Source of the DNA: JAKFEW01 sp036675505
Lineage (GTDB): Bacteria; Cyanobacteriota; Sericytochromatia; S15B-MN24; JAQBPE01
Reading direction: 5' to 3'
Assembly: GCA_036675505.1 (NCBI GenBank)
Contig: JAKFEW010000131.1
Span: forward strand, 15,468 to 79,467
Length of the DNA: 64,000 nucleotides
The number at the start of each line of letters is the position of its first letter. Position 1 is the stretch's first letter. The notes below the pieces were generated by a model. The model did no database searches and was not told the origin of the DNA. It saw nothing but the letters and a program-made list of their open reading frames with translations. The translations under genes and the position numbers were made by a program. Shown piece after piece: positions 50,277-58,965 of the stretch.

Positions 50277-50692
50277 GGGACCGGCCTCAGCTCGAGATCG
50301 ACGCCCTTCGCGCCCGGCTCGACGGGGCGCGAAGGCGGGCTGTCCAGATCACCCTTCACGGGCGCGCCCACGAAGCCGGATTTACGCAGCACGGCCCTCA
50401 CCTCGATCTTGCCACGGAACCAGGTGCCCGGCATGACGACGTCGTCCTGGCCGATGCGGTAGGCGACGGGCGGCTTCACGCCGACCATCTTGAGCACCGC
50501 GAGCGGCGGCCCGCCCTGGCTGCCGGCCGGTCGCGCCGTGATGAACAGGGCATCGCTGCCGCCGAGCGCGCGCTCGCTGCCAGGCGCGAAGCGAATCGTG
50601 CCCTGGACGGTCTGGGTGTCCGGATCGTCACAGCCCGAGGCGCCCAGGGCGACGAAGAGCAACGCGGCGGACAGAAGGGCTGGAACGCGCAT
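50273..50692 (-). CDS. CcmI-C-like lipoprotein
   Basis: A 139-residue lipoprotein (lipobox ASGC). The mature part resembles the C-terminal domain of the cytochrome c biogenesis protein CcmI/CycH: DALFITARPAG ... PLAVLKMVG ... VMPGT ... KIEVRAVLRKSGFVGAPVKGD. In CcmI that domain binds apocytochrome c. Here it stands alone on a lipid anchor, and no ccm genes are in the window. It is cotranscribed with the radical SAM gene (4-bp overlap). A TTGACA promoter lies directly upstream. Confidence 0.75.
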   Translation of the reverse strand: MRVPALLSAALLFVALGASGCDDPDTQTVQGTIRFAPGSERALGGSDALFITARPAGSQGGPPLAVLKMVGVKPPVAYRIGQDDVVMPGTWFRGKIEVRAVLRKSGFVGAPVKGDLDSPPSRPVEPGAKGVDLELRPVP

Positions 50693-50725
50693 GAACCGGG
50701 CTTTCCGACGAAGGGGGACTTCCTG

Positions 50726-50754
50726 ACGTTAGCCCTGACGCGGCGCCGTGTCAA
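50726..50754 (-). promoter_or_regulatory. Promoter of the lipoprotein-radical SAM operon
   Basis: On the minus strand, a perfect TTGACA (50749-50754), a 17-bp spacer and TAACGT (50726-50731). The leader to the ATG at 50692 is about 27 bases. Confidence 0.65.
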
Positions 50755-50791
50755 GGCGTCGCTCCGCATGACCATTATGACCTAGGTTTAC

Positions 50792-50809
50792 AATACTTAA
50801 TGAAGTATT
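50792..50809. promoter_or_regulatory. AT-rich palindrome (operator candidate)
   Basis: AATACTT (50792-50798), a 4-base loop and AAGTATT (50803-50809), in an AT-rich island between divergent genes. Confidence 0.4.
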
Positions 50810-50845
50810 CACAGGATAGTGCTTCTCACGACGCGCACCCTCGCT

Positions 50846-50883
50846 TAGAATGTGATCCATGTCACGTAACGAAATGTGACATG
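50846..50883 (+). promoter_or_regulatory. -10 element with CRP/FNR-like operators
   Basis: TAGAAT (50846-50851) is directly followed by TGTGA-N6-TCACG (50851-50866), close to the CRP/FNR-family consensus TGTGA-N6-TCACA. A second inverted repeat, CATGTCAC (50858-50865) / GTGACATG (50876-50883), shares the central arm. Both sit over the expected transcription start, which suggests repression of the zinc-ribbon gene. The rest of 50693-50952 holds no gene. Confidence 0.5.
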
Positions 50884-50952
50884 GCCAAACGGCCCCCGCG
50901 GCGCCCGGTCGACAACGAAGTCCCGGGCCGCATCCCTCGACGAGGAGAGACC

Positions 50953-51096
50953 ATGCCCAAGCACCTGTGTCCCATGTGCAACGCGCCAACCGTGCAGACC
51001 ACCGAGCGTCTGGCGGTCTGCTCCTATTGCGAGACCTCCGTGCGGTCCTTGAAGTACGTCACGCTGATCCAGCCGCGGCCGGTCGTGCGCGGCTAG
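50953..51096 (+). CDS. 47-residue zinc-ribbon protein
   Basis: A tiny soluble protein with two CxxC knuckles (CPMC and CSYC, 15 residues between them) that should hold one zinc ion. It has the same plan as the zinc ribbon at 17876. GAGGAGA is 4-5 bases before the ATG; the frame is open upstream through the palindromic promoter region, which is not coding. The dense control region in front of such a small gene suggests regulated expression. Function unknown. Confidence 0.75.
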   Translation: MPKHLCPMCNAPTVQTTERLAVCSYCETSVRSLKYVTLIQPRPVVRG

Positions 51097-51170
51097 CCGA
51101 CGCGGTAGCGCCAGGCCGGACCGGGGTATGCAGGGAGGGTCATCAGCCCCGTCGCGAGGACCCTTCCCCG

Positions 51171-51569
51171 ATGAGCAGCGGAACCCCCGGCCCTTTGCCC
51201 GCTGAGCTCCTTCATATGCGGCAGTGGCTGCGCGAGGTCTTCCAGGAGGCTTCACGGGGCCTGCCCTGGCCGCAACAAGCGGGCCTGCTCCTGGTCGAGC
51301 AGGCTCTCGTCGCGGGGATGTTCGGCGGCCTGGTCGTGTCGGCCTGGATGTTGGAGGAGGCGCGGCGGCCGTCCGTCGAGCCGGGCGTGAACGACCGGTT
51401 CCAACAAACCCTGACGGCGCTCGAGGCGGTGGCCCTCGGCCCGCTGCCCGCTCAGGTCCAGCAGGCGATGCGGCACCTCGTCGGGCTGCCGGGTGGCGCC
51501 GAGGTGGTCGAGCGCGCCACGCGGGACCTCCAGTCGATGTGGGGCGGCGTGTGGCCAACCGGTCGCTGA
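51171..51569 (+). CDS. Hypothetical helical protein
   Basis: A 132-residue soluble protein, mostly helical and hydrophobic in the middle (AGLLLVEQALVAGMFGGLVVSAWMLEEA), possibly one membrane helix. No family recognised. GAGGA lies about 10 bases before the ATG. It follows the small zinc-ribbon gene by 74 bp on the same strand and is convergent with the SagB-type gene. Confidence 0.65.
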   Translation: MSSGTPGPLPAELLHMRQWLREVFQEASRGLPWPQQAGLLLVEQALVAGMFGGLVVSAWMLEEARRPSVEPGVNDRFQQTLTALEAVALGPLPAQVQQAMRHLVGLPGGAEVVERATRDLQSMWGGVWPTGR

Positions 51570-51582
51570 GGTCGCGGACGTA

Positions 51583-53115
51583 TCACCGCTCCAGGGCAGG
51601 CCGTCCCAGCGTGGTCAGGTACAGCACGGCCTCGCGCTCCGGGATCCCGAGCAAATCGTTCACCTGGTCGTCGAAAAAGCCACCGATGCCGCTGACGCCC
51701 AACCCGAGGCGGATCGCCGCCACGTTGAGCCGCTCGCCCAGGTGCCCCGCGTCGAGGTGCAAGTACCGGTACGCCCGGTCCCCATACAACCCCACCGCGC
51801 GCGGCAGGTCGGCCGTGTGGATCACGACTGCCCCGGCGGAGCCTGCGAGGTCCTGGCCGAGGGCGAGGTAACGCACCTGATCGCGCAGCGCCGTGAAGCG
51901 AATCTGGCGCACCGACCTCGCCGCCGGGTCGTAATGGTAGCAACCGGGATCGAGGCCGGCCACATCGTGGACGGCCACGAACGTCTGAAGCAGGTGCGGC
52001 GCGAAGAGCGCCGGGCCGCCCGTCTCCGTGGCGTCGGCGAGGTCGTGGCGGTAGGTGAAATCGAGCATCATCGCGAGCTCCTCGCGGGTCAGCCCTTCAC
52101 CCGAGTAGCCTCTTGTGGAGCGGCGCTTCAGAATCGTTGGTCCCAGGTCGTCGTCCCAACCGAGCGGCGGCGCCGCGAGCGGCTCGCCGATGTGGAACCG
52201 GTGGGCGGGCTCCTCGGGCGCGGCTGCGGTCAGCTCGACGGGTGCCGGCGTCTCACCGGGCGGGATCAGCGTCGCCTCGTGCAGCGCGAGCAGCCGCTGG
52301 CCCGCAGGCAAGTCGCGGCGGTCATGCCGGGTGCCGGGCAGCGCCGTGGGGCCGGGCGGGGAGCTCGCCGCGGCGCCCGTGGGCAGCAAAGCGACGAGGG
52401 CGAGCGTTCCCTCTTCGTCGGGCGTGAGGAAAAGCAAGTCATCGACGCCAGAGTCCGCGAAGCCGCCCACCGGCACGACCTTACGGCCCACGAGCGGGGC
52501 ATAGAGGGCCAGGTTGCCCATCACGTGGCCGGTGTCGAGCAGGATCCGCCGGTACGCGCGGTCCTCGTAACGCCACGCGCTGCGGTAGAACACGCCGGTG
52601 AAAATCACCACGAGGTCCGCGCGCGCCACGTCGGGGTGGCCAAAGGCGGCCTCCGTGAGGCGCTTGCGCGGATCGCCCGACCAGAAGTGGATCAACGTAT
52701 GGTCGCGCACCTGGTAGTTGTAGAGGCCATCGGGGAGCATCGCATGGCCGTGCGCGGCGAGGTAGATCTCGGTCGGGTAGAGGCCGCCCGCTGACGGCGC
52801 GGCGCGCATCAGGAAGGGCTGGCCGGCGTATGGAATCACCGCGGTGATGCCGTTGGTGAAGTAGAGCAGGTGCGACAGCTCGGCGAGCGCGCGCTCGTCC
52901 GCCGGCAGGCTGGCCCGCCAGGCGGCCAGATCCGCGTCCGAGCGCAGCTGGTCGCCTGCCGGCAGGTACCGCGTGAGATCGTAGCCGACGCCGGTGGTAT
53001 AGTCCTTGAACGGCACCGGCTGCTTGGTGAAATCGAGGCCGCGCCCGCCGCGGGAGATGCCTTCGGGCGTGTACTTGGTCTGCTCGTGGTAGTACTCGGC
53101 GACAGAGGAAGTCAT
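51583..53115 (-). CDS. SagB-type dehydrogenase (two nitroreductase domains)
   Basis: A 510-residue protein with two tandem nitroreductase-fold (FMN) domains, as in SagB-type oxidoreductases. The N-terminus (AEYYHEQTKYTPEG ... GRGLDFTKQPVPFKDY) and AAPSAGGLYPTEIYL are typical. The second domain starts near residue 300 (LKRRSTRGYSGEGLTREELA). SagB enzymes oxidise azolines in thiazole/oxazole-modified peptides, but stand-alone relatives are common, and no cyclodehydratase or precursor peptide is nearby. Its ATG (53113-53115) overlaps the ATG of the divergent acyltransferase by 2 bp, and it lacks a good ribosome binding site. Confidence 0.88.
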   Translation of the reverse strand: MTSSVAEYYHEQTKYTPEGISRGGRGLDFTKQPVPFKDYTTGVGYDLTRYLPAGDQLRSDADLAAWRASLPADERALAELSHLLYFTNGITAVIPYAGQPFLMRAAPSAGGLYPTEIYLAAHGHAMLPDGLYNYQVRDHTLIHFWSGDPRKRLTEAAFGHPDVARADLVVIFTGVFYRSAWRYEDRAYRRILLDTGHVMGNLALYAPLVGRKVVPVGGFADSGVDDLLFLTPDEEGTLALVALLPTGAAASSPPGPTALPGTRHDRRDLPAGQRLLALHEATLIPPGETPAPVELTAAAPEEPAHRFHIGEPLAAPPLGWDDDLGPTILKRRSTRGYSGEGLTREELAMMLDFTYRHDLADATETGGPALFAPHLLQTFVAVHDVAGLDPGCYHYDPAARSVRQIRFTALRDQVRYLALGQDLAGSAGAVVIHTADLPRAVGLYGDRAYRYLHLDAGHLGERLNVAAIRLGLGVSGIGGFFDDQVNDLLGIPEREAVLYLTTLGRPALER

Positions 53116-54742
53116 GGCTCTACAATTACCATCCGAGGGGCGTATCCACCACCTCAACGCCGAGCGCACGGACATCGTCGCGGAGGTCGTGCGCCGCGAG
53201 ATGGCGGCCAAGGGCCCGACCGAGGCCGCCGTGGAGCTCGCGATCAACGACGTGGCGTTCCACGAGATCGCCCGGCTCGAGACGGATCGCGGCAAGGCGG
53301 CCCGCCTCAAGGAGTGGGTCGACCTCTATCGCACGCTCGGGCGGCGTGGCGCCGACGAGAAGGCGCGGCTGCTCGGCGAGATCACCAGGGGCTATGCCAG
53401 CGACATCGTCGGCAACTTCGATCCGCGCGTCTACCGCTTCGCGACTTCGGTCATTCCACGCGGCCTCCGGCTGCTCTTCCGGAACCAGCTCGCCGACGCC
53501 GGCCCGCTCGGGCTCGAGCAGCGCATCACCGTGCAAGGCCACGTCGCGGACCTCAAGACGCTCGTGCAGCGCGGCACCGTGATCCTCGTGCCGACCCACT
53601 CGAGCAACCTCGATTCGATCGTGATCGGCTTCGCGCTCGACCGGCTGGGGCTGCCGCCGTTCACCTACGGCGCCGGCAAGAACCTGTTCTCGAACTGGCT
53701 GATCAGCTTCTTCATGCAGAACCTGGGCGCCTACAAGGTGGACCGCCGGCTCAAGAACGGCCTCTACAAGGACGTGCTCAAGACCTACTCCACCGTGATC
53801 CTGGAACGGGGCTACCACAGCCTGTTCTTCCCGGGTGGCACGCGCTCGCGCTCGGGCGGCATCGAGCGCAAGCTGAAGCTCGGTCTGCTGGGCACCGGTC
53901 TCGCGGCCTTCATCAACAACCTGCGCGCGGGCAAGCCGAACCCGAACATCTACGTCGTGCCGATGACCATCAACTACCCGCTGGTGCTCGAGGGCGCGAC
54001 CCAGATCGACGACCTCCTCAAGGCGATGGGCAAGAGCCGCTACATCATCGAGGACGACGAGTTCACCAAGCTCGGCCGCATGTTGACGTACGCGGGCTCG
54101 GTGCTGGGGTTCGACGGGCGGATGTTCCTGCACATTGGCCAGCCGATGGATCCCTTCGGCAACCTGGTCGACGCCGAAGGCCGCTCGATCGACCCGCGCG
54201 GCCGCCCGATCGATCTGCGGAAATACGTCGAGGTCGACGGCGAGGCGCGCCATGACGCGAAACGCGACGCCGAATACACGCGCGAGCTGGGCGAGGCGAT
54301 CGGCGAGGCGTTCATGCGCTACAACGTCGCCACGACGACCCAGATGGCGGCCTTCGTGCTGTTCGAGATGGTCAAGGCGCGCCATCCCGACCTCGACATC
54401 TACCACCTCGTGCGCCTGCCAGGCGACACCGCGCTGCCGCTGCATGAGGTCGCCGCGGGGCTCGCGCGCCTGCGCGACCGGCTGTTGCTCGAAGCCGCCG
54501 CCGGCCGCATCCAGCTTTCGCCGACCGTGCAGGGCGAAACGATCGAGCGGATCATGGAGGTCGCGTTGCGGTACTTCCGCATGTACCATACAAGGGATCT
54601 GGTCCACATCGAAGGTGAACGCGTGCTCCTGAACGATATGAAGCTGCTGTATTACTATCACAACCGGCTCGCGGGTTACGGCTTCGAGCGCATCTTCGAG
54701 CCTGTGCCGGCCGACCGAGCGGAGGCACCCGCCCGTGGCTGA
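53114..54742 (+). CDS. Glycerol-3-phosphate acyltransferase (PlsB-like)
   Basis: A 542-residue acyltransferase. Motif I is THSSNLDS (HX4D), motif II is around ILERGYHSL, motif III is FFPGGTRSRSG and motif IV is YVVPMTINYPL. It is related to PlsB but shorter than the E. coli enzyme (807). It should acylate position 1 of glycerol-3-phosphate, starting phospholipid synthesis. It overlaps gpsA, which makes its substrate, by 8 bp, strongly supporting this role. GAGGAAG precedes the ATG. Its start overlaps that of the divergent SagB-type gene. Confidence 0.9.
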   Translation: MALQLPSEGRIHHLNAERTDIVAEVVRREMAAKGPTEAAVELAINDVAFHEIARLETDRGKAARLKEWVDLYRTLGRRGADEKARLLGEITRGYASDIVGNFDPRVYRFATSVIPRGLRLLFRNQLADAGPLGLEQRITVQGHVADLKTLVQRGTVILVPTHSSNLDSIVIGFALDRLGLPPFTYGAGKNLFSNWLISFFMQNLGAYKVDRRLKNGLYKDVLKTYSTVILERGYHSLFFPGGTRSRSGGIERKLKLGLLGTGLAAFINNLRAGKPNPNIYVVPMTINYPLVLEGATQIDDLLKAMGKSRYIIEDDEFTKLGRMLTYAGSVLGFDGRMFLHIGQPMDPFGNLVDAEGRSIDPRGRPIDLRKYVEVDGEARHDAKRDAEYTRELGEAIGEAFMRYNVATTTQMAAFVLFEMVKARHPDLDIYHLVRLPGDTALPLHEVAAGLARLRDRLLLEAAAGRIQLSPTVQGETIERIMEVALRYFRMYHTRDLVHIEGERVLLNDMKLLYYYHNRLAGYGFERIFEPVPADRAEAPARG

Positions 54743-55820
54743 CCACCGTGCCGACGGGGACCCCACCCCGCGTCTTGGCCGCGGCCCCATCGGAGAGGAA
54801 CCGGTCGGCATCGTCGGCGGCGGCAGCTGGGGCACGGCGCTCGCCCACCTGATCGGTGGCAACGATCATCCCGTGCTGCACTGGATGCGAGACGCGGCCA
54901 CGGTGGCCGAGGTCAACGGGCATCACACCAACACCAAGTACCTGCCAGGCCTCACGCTGTCGCCACGCGTCGCGGCGACAGCCGAGCTCGCCCGTATCGG
55001 GCAGGAATGCCGGCTGATCCTGCTCGTGGTGCCTTCGCAGAGCCTGCGGTCGGTCACGGCCGTGCTCGGCGACCACCTCGACGGCGGTCACGTCCTGATC
55101 CATGGCGTGAAGGGCTTCGAGCAGGGCACGTTCAAGCGCATGACCACGATCGTGCGCGAAGAGACCTGCGTCCGGAAGATCGGCGTGCTGTCCGGCCCCA
55201 ACCTGGCGCGGGAGGTGGCCGAGGGCCAGCCGAGCGCCACGGTGATCGCGAGCAAGTACCCCGAGGTGATCGAACGCGCGCGGGCCGTGCTGGCGGGGCC
55301 CACGTTCAGGGTCTACGGCAACACCGATGTCGTGGGCACCGAGGTCGGCGGCGCGCTCAAGAACATTCTCGCGATCGCCTCCGGCATGGCCGTGGGGCTG
55401 GGTTTCGGCGACAACACCAAGGCCTTGCTCCTCACGCGAGGCCTGGTCGAAATCGCCCGCCTCGGCGGGCACCTCGGCGCCCGTTCCTCGACGTTCAGCG
55501 GCCTTTCGGGCATCGGTGACCTGATGGCCACCTGTTTCTCGCCGCTCTCACGCAACTTCCAGGTGGGTCAACGCCTGGCTCGCGGCGAGTCGCTCGACGA
55601 AATCATCGCCGCCATGAACCAGGTCGCAGAGGGCGTGAAAACGACCCGCGCCGTCCACGAATACGCCCTGGCGAACGGCGTTTACATGCCGATCACCGAA
55701 GGCGTGTTCCGGATTCTCTACGACGGCGTGGCCCCGCGTAAGGCCCTCGCGAGCCTGATGGACATCAGCCGCTATGTCTACGAGATCGACCCCGAGTTCT
55801 CGGGCGGGGCGGCTGACTAG
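54735..55820 (+). CDS. gpsA: NAD(P)-dependent glycerol-3-phosphate dehydrogenase
   Basis: A 361-residue dehydrogenase. The Rossmann motif GIVGGGSWGTALA starts near residue 25, after a short extra N-terminus. The catalytic Lys is in GGALKNILAIASG, and GLSGIGDLMATC and NQVAEGVKTT are family hallmarks. It reduces dihydroxyacetone phosphate to glycerol-3-phosphate for lipid synthesis. The GTG start overlaps the acyltransferase stop by 8 bp, with GGAGG 9 bases upstream. Its stop directly abuts that of the convergent sigma factor gene. Confidence 0.96.
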   Translation: MADHRADGDPTPRLGRGPIGEEPVGIVGGGSWGTALAHLIGGNDHPVLHWMRDAATVAEVNGHHTNTKYLPGLTLSPRVAATAELARIGQECRLILLVVPSQSLRSVTAVLGDHLDGGHVLIHGVKGFEQGTFKRMTTIVREETCVRKIGVLSGPNLAREVAEGQPSATVIASKYPEVIERARAVLAGPTFRVYGNTDVVGTEVGGALKNILAIASGMAVGLGFGDNTKALLLTRGLVEIARLGGHLGARSSTFSGLSGIGDLMATCFSPLSRNFQVGQRLARGESLDEIIAAMNQVAEGVKTTRAVHEYALANGVYMPITEGVFRILYDGVAPRKALASLMDISRYVYEIDPEFSGGAAD

Positions 55821-56561
55821 TCACTTGCCGTTGGGCAAGGGCACCATCGCGATCTTGAGCTGTTTCTCGGCCTTCTTGAGCCGGCGGCAGACCTCCATCT
55901 GGCTGATGCCCAGGCGCCGCGAGAGCTCGGCCTGCGTGAGGTCCTGGAAGTAGCGCAGCTCGAGGAGCTTGCGCTGCGACTCGGGTAAGTGCTCCATCGC
56001 TTCGGACAGCACCAGGCGGTCGTCGAGATCCTCGCGCGTGTCGACGCCGTTGCGGCTGTCGGTCAGCGTATCGAGAAGCGAGCGCTGCTCGTCGTCGTCG
56101 GAATCGCCGCTCTCCTGGTCGAGCCAGAGGACCGTCACACGGCGGTCGTACATCTTGACCTGGTCGACCTGCTCGATCGAAACGTCGAGCGCCTCGGCGA
56201 GCTCCTGGTTCCCCGGATCGCGGCCGAGTTGCTGGGTCAGGCGGTTCGCGACCTGGCTGAGCCGGTACGAGAGCTCCTGGAGCACGCGGGGGCCCCGCAG
56301 GAGGTTCTGGCGATCGCGCAGGTAGTGGCGGATGTGCCCCGTGATGAAGTGGACGGCGTAGGTCTTGAACTCGGTGTTGTGCCCGGTCTCGTAGCGATTG
56401 ATCGCCTCGAGCAGCCCGATCGAGCCGACCTGTATCAGGTCCTCGACCGGATCCGTGCTCCGGCGCGCGAGGCCGCGGGCGATCTTCTTGACCAACGGCA
56501 GGTACTCGGCCACAAGGCGTTCCTTGTCCTTGGCGGAGAACCCCTGATAAACCTTTTCCAT
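55821..56561 (-). CDS. RNA polymerase sigma factor, SigB/SigF/SigG-like group 3
   Basis: A 246-residue sigma-70 family protein with regions 2, 3 and 4 and no region 1. Region 2 includes YLPLVKKIARGLARRS and DLIQVGSIGLLEAINRYE. Region 3 is ELSYRLSQVANRLTQQLGRD. Region 4 ends in the helix-turn-helix LTQAELSRRLGISQMEVCRRLK. The length and lack of region 1 place it in group 3 (stress/sporulation/motility type); no anti-sigma factor gene is adjacent. GGAGG is 5 bases before the ATG at 56561. GTTT-N13-GGGTA promoters at 3458 and 7630 may be its targets. Confidence 0.92.
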   Translation of the reverse strand: MEKVYQGFSAKDKERLVAEYLPLVKKIARGLARRSTDPVEDLIQVGSIGLLEAINRYETGHNTEFKTYAVHFITGHIRHYLRDRQNLLRGPRVLQELSYRLSQVANRLTQQLGRDPGNQELAEALDVSIEQVDQVKMYDRRVTVLWLDQESGDSDDDEQRSLLDTLTDSRNGVDTREDLDDRLVLSEAMEHLPESQRKLLELRYFQDLTQAELSRRLGISQMEVCRRLKKAEKQLKIAMVPLPNGK

Positions 56562-56904
56562 CTGAACCTCCACAGTCCGTTGGGAGCTGACGGCGTCGTC
56601 GTGCGGAGAAAAGGCTTCGGCGCGCTCGCTAGGTAGACACCCGCGGTATACAAACGCCGACGGGCACAAACCGGCCCCTCGATTCTCATTATCGGGGCAA
56701 GTAGTCGTAACTTTCTTATGACCTGACGAAATCCATGTTCGCCGTTCATCAAATGTTCGTTTTTTTTCGTTAAAACGTGATGACCCGCACCGCGAAACCG
56801 GGTACCCATCGACACCTTCGGTTGCTCGCGTCCAGGCATGCGACAGATCGGGACTCCCGCTAGAATAGATCCCCGCGCTCGCAAGACCTGCCAGGAGATC
56901 CGAC
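56562..56904. promoter_or_regulatory. Divergent control region of the sigma factor and ligA
   Basis: On the minus strand a GTTTGT box and a GTATAC box 14 bases apart (about 56650-56675) could drive the sigma gene. TAGAAT (56861-56866) is the likely ligA -10 and AGGAGA (56891-56896) its ribosome binding site. An AT-rich stretch (56740-56785) contains a CGTTTT/AAAACG inverted repeat around an eight-T run. I see no gene in these 343 bases. Confidence 0.45.
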
Positions 56905-58956
56905 TTGACCTCGCTCGAAGACCGAAGGGAACCCGCGACCCTGGACCCCGCCCAGCGCGCCGCGTGGTTGCGGCGCGAGATCGAGGACCACGACTACCGC
57001 TATTACGTGCTCGCGAATCCGATCGTGACCGACGCGGAGTACGATCGGCTCTTCCAGGAATTGCTCGCGCTCGAGGCCGCGCATCCGGAGCTCGCGACCC
57101 CGGAGTCTCCGACCCAGCGGCCGGGCGGCACGATCGAGACGAGCTTCGCGCCCGTCAGGCACGACGTGCCGATGTTGAGCCTGGCCAACGCCTTCGAGCG
57201 CGAGGGGCTCGAGAGCTGGGCGACGCGCAATTGCAAGATCGCGGAGCGGAACGGCTTCGGCTACGCGCTCGAGCCCAAGATTGACGGCCTGGCCATCGCG
57301 CTCAGGTACGAAAAGGGCCGTTTCGTGTGCGGGGCGACCCGCGGGGACGGCGTGACGGGCGAAGACGTCACGCTCAACCTGAAAACGATCAAGGACATCC
57401 CCGCGCAGCTCGCCGAGCCGCTCGACGTCGAGATACGCGGCGAGGTCTACATGGAAGTCGCGGAGTTCGAGGCGCTGAACCTGCGCCGCGGCGAGGCCGG
57501 CGAGGCGCTCTTCGCCAACCCGCGCAACGCGGCGGCGGGCTCGTTGCGCCAGCAGGATCCGCGCGTCACCAAGGAGCGTCCGCTGCGCTTCTGGGCCTAC
57601 GGGGCGGTCGGCCTGACGGGCGTGGACAGCCACTCCGGCGCGATGGCGCGGGTACGCGAGCTCGGCCTTCCGGTCTGGCCGGACAGCGCGGTCGTGCCGG
57701 ACCTCGAGGCCGTCTGGACGTACTGCCGTCGCTACGAGGCGACCCGGGCGGACCTCCCGTTCGAGATCGACGGCGTCGTCATCAAGGTCGACGCCCTGCG
57801 CGACCAGGCCGATCTCGGGTCGGTGGGGCGCGAGCCGCGCTGGGCGATCGCGTTCAAGTTCGCGCCGACCCAGGCCACCACCCAATTGCTCGACATCGAG
57901 ATCAACGTGGGCCGCACCGGCACGCTCAACCCCGTCGCGATCCTCGAGCCGGTGGCGATCGGCGGCGTGACCGTCGCGCGGACCACGCTGCACAACGAGG
58001 ATGAAATCGTCCGCAAGGACCTGCGCATCGGCGACATGGTGATCGTCCAGCGCGCGGGCGACGTGATCCCGCAGATCGTGAAGTCGATCCCCGAGAAGCG
58101 CACCGGCGACGAGCGTGTCTACGTCTTTCCGGATCACTGCCCGGCCTGCGGCTCGCCGGCCGTGCGGCCCGCGGGCCAGGTGATGCGCTACTGCACCGGC
58201 GGCAAGCGCTGTCGGGCGCAGCTCGCGGAACAGCTGAAGCACTTCGCATCCCGGCGAGCGCTCGACATCGAGGGCCTGGGCGCCCGGTTGGCCGAGGTCC
58301 TGGTCGAACAGGGGCTGGTGAACGACCTGGCGGACGCGTATTACCTGACCCGCGACCAACTCATCGGGCTCGAGCGGTTCGGCGAGAAGAGCGCGGACAA
58401 CCTGCTCGCCTCGCTCGAGGCGAGCAAGGGCCGTGGCCTCGGGCGCGTGGTGTTCGCGCTGGGCATTCGGGACGTGGGCGAGCAGACAGCCCGCGCGCTG
58501 GTCGACCATTTCGGTTCGATGGATCAGTTGGCGGCCGCGACGTTCGAGGAACTGCAGGCCGTCGCGGGGCTCGGACCGATCGTGGCCCAGAGCGTGCACG
58601 CGTACTTCGGCGAGGCGGACAACCGCGCCGTGATCGAGAAGCTGCGCACCGCCGGGCTGCCGATGGTCGAGGCAGCGGCGCAGACGGCCAAGACCGGGCC
58701 TTTCAGCGGCCTGAGCTTCGTCTTCACCGGCCGCCTGGCACGTATGGCGCGCCCCGAGGCCGAGGCGCTGGTCGCCAGGCTGGGTGGCAAGGCCTCGAGC
58801 ACCGTTTCAAAGGCGACGAGCTTTCTCGTGGCCGGCGACGAGGCGGGCTCGAAGCTCGAGAAGGCGCAGAAGCTCAAAGTGCCCGTGATCTCCGAGGACG
58901 AGTTCCTCGAGCGGGTCGCGTCCCACGACCCGGCACTCGTGCCGGCCAGCCGCTGA
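56905..58956 (+). CDS. ligA: NAD-dependent DNA ligase
   Basis: A 683-residue ligase of normal family length. In order: the Ia domain with the YYVLANPIVTDAEYDRL NAD-binding segment, the adenylation lysine in EPKIDGLAIAL, an OB-fold, a four-cysteine zinc finger (CPACG ... CTGGKRC), helix-hairpin-helix repeats (GLGARLAEVL, GVGEQ-like GIRDVGEQTARAL) and a C-terminal BRCT domain (GLSFVFTGRLARM). It seals nicks in replication and repair. The start is a TTG with AGGAGA 8 bases upstream. Confidence 0.98.
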   Translation: MTSLEDRREPATLDPAQRAAWLRREIEDHDYRYYVLANPIVTDAEYDRLFQELLALEAAHPELATPESPTQRPGGTIETSFAPVRHDVPMLSLANAFEREGLESWATRNCKIAERNGFGYALEPKIDGLAIALRYEKGRFVCGATRGDGVTGEDVTLNLKTIKDIPAQLAEPLDVEIRGEVYMEVAEFEALNLRRGEAGEALFANPRNAAAGSLRQQDPRVTKERPLRFWAYGAVGLTGVDSHSGAMARVRELGLPVWPDSAVVPDLEAVWTYCRRYEATRADLPFEIDGVVIKVDALRDQADLGSVGREPRWAIAFKFAPTQATTQLLDIEINVGRTGTLNPVAILEPVAIGGVTVARTTLHNEDEIVRKDLRIGDMVIVQRAGDVIPQIVKSIPEKRTGDERVYVFPDHCPACGSPAVRPAGQVMRYCTGGKRCRAQLAEQLKHFASRRALDIEGLGARLAEVLVEQGLVNDLADAYYLTRDQLIGLERFGEKSADNLLASLEASKGRGLGRVVFALGIRDVGEQTARALVDHFGSMDQLAAATFEELQAVAGLGPIVAQSVHAYFGEADNRAVIEKLRTAGLPMVEAAAQTAKTGPFSGLSFVFTGRLARMARPEAEALVARLGGKASSTVSKATSFLVAGDEAGSKLEKAQKLKVPVISEDEFLERVASHDPALVPASR

Positions 58957-58965
58957 GGAGCGACA

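Noticed and set aside
51583..53115. Thiazole/oxazole-modified peptide cluster suggested by the SagB-type gene
   Set aside because: No cyclodehydratase (SagC/SagD/YcaO), precursor peptide or exporter is adjacent. The neighbours are lipid-synthesis genes.
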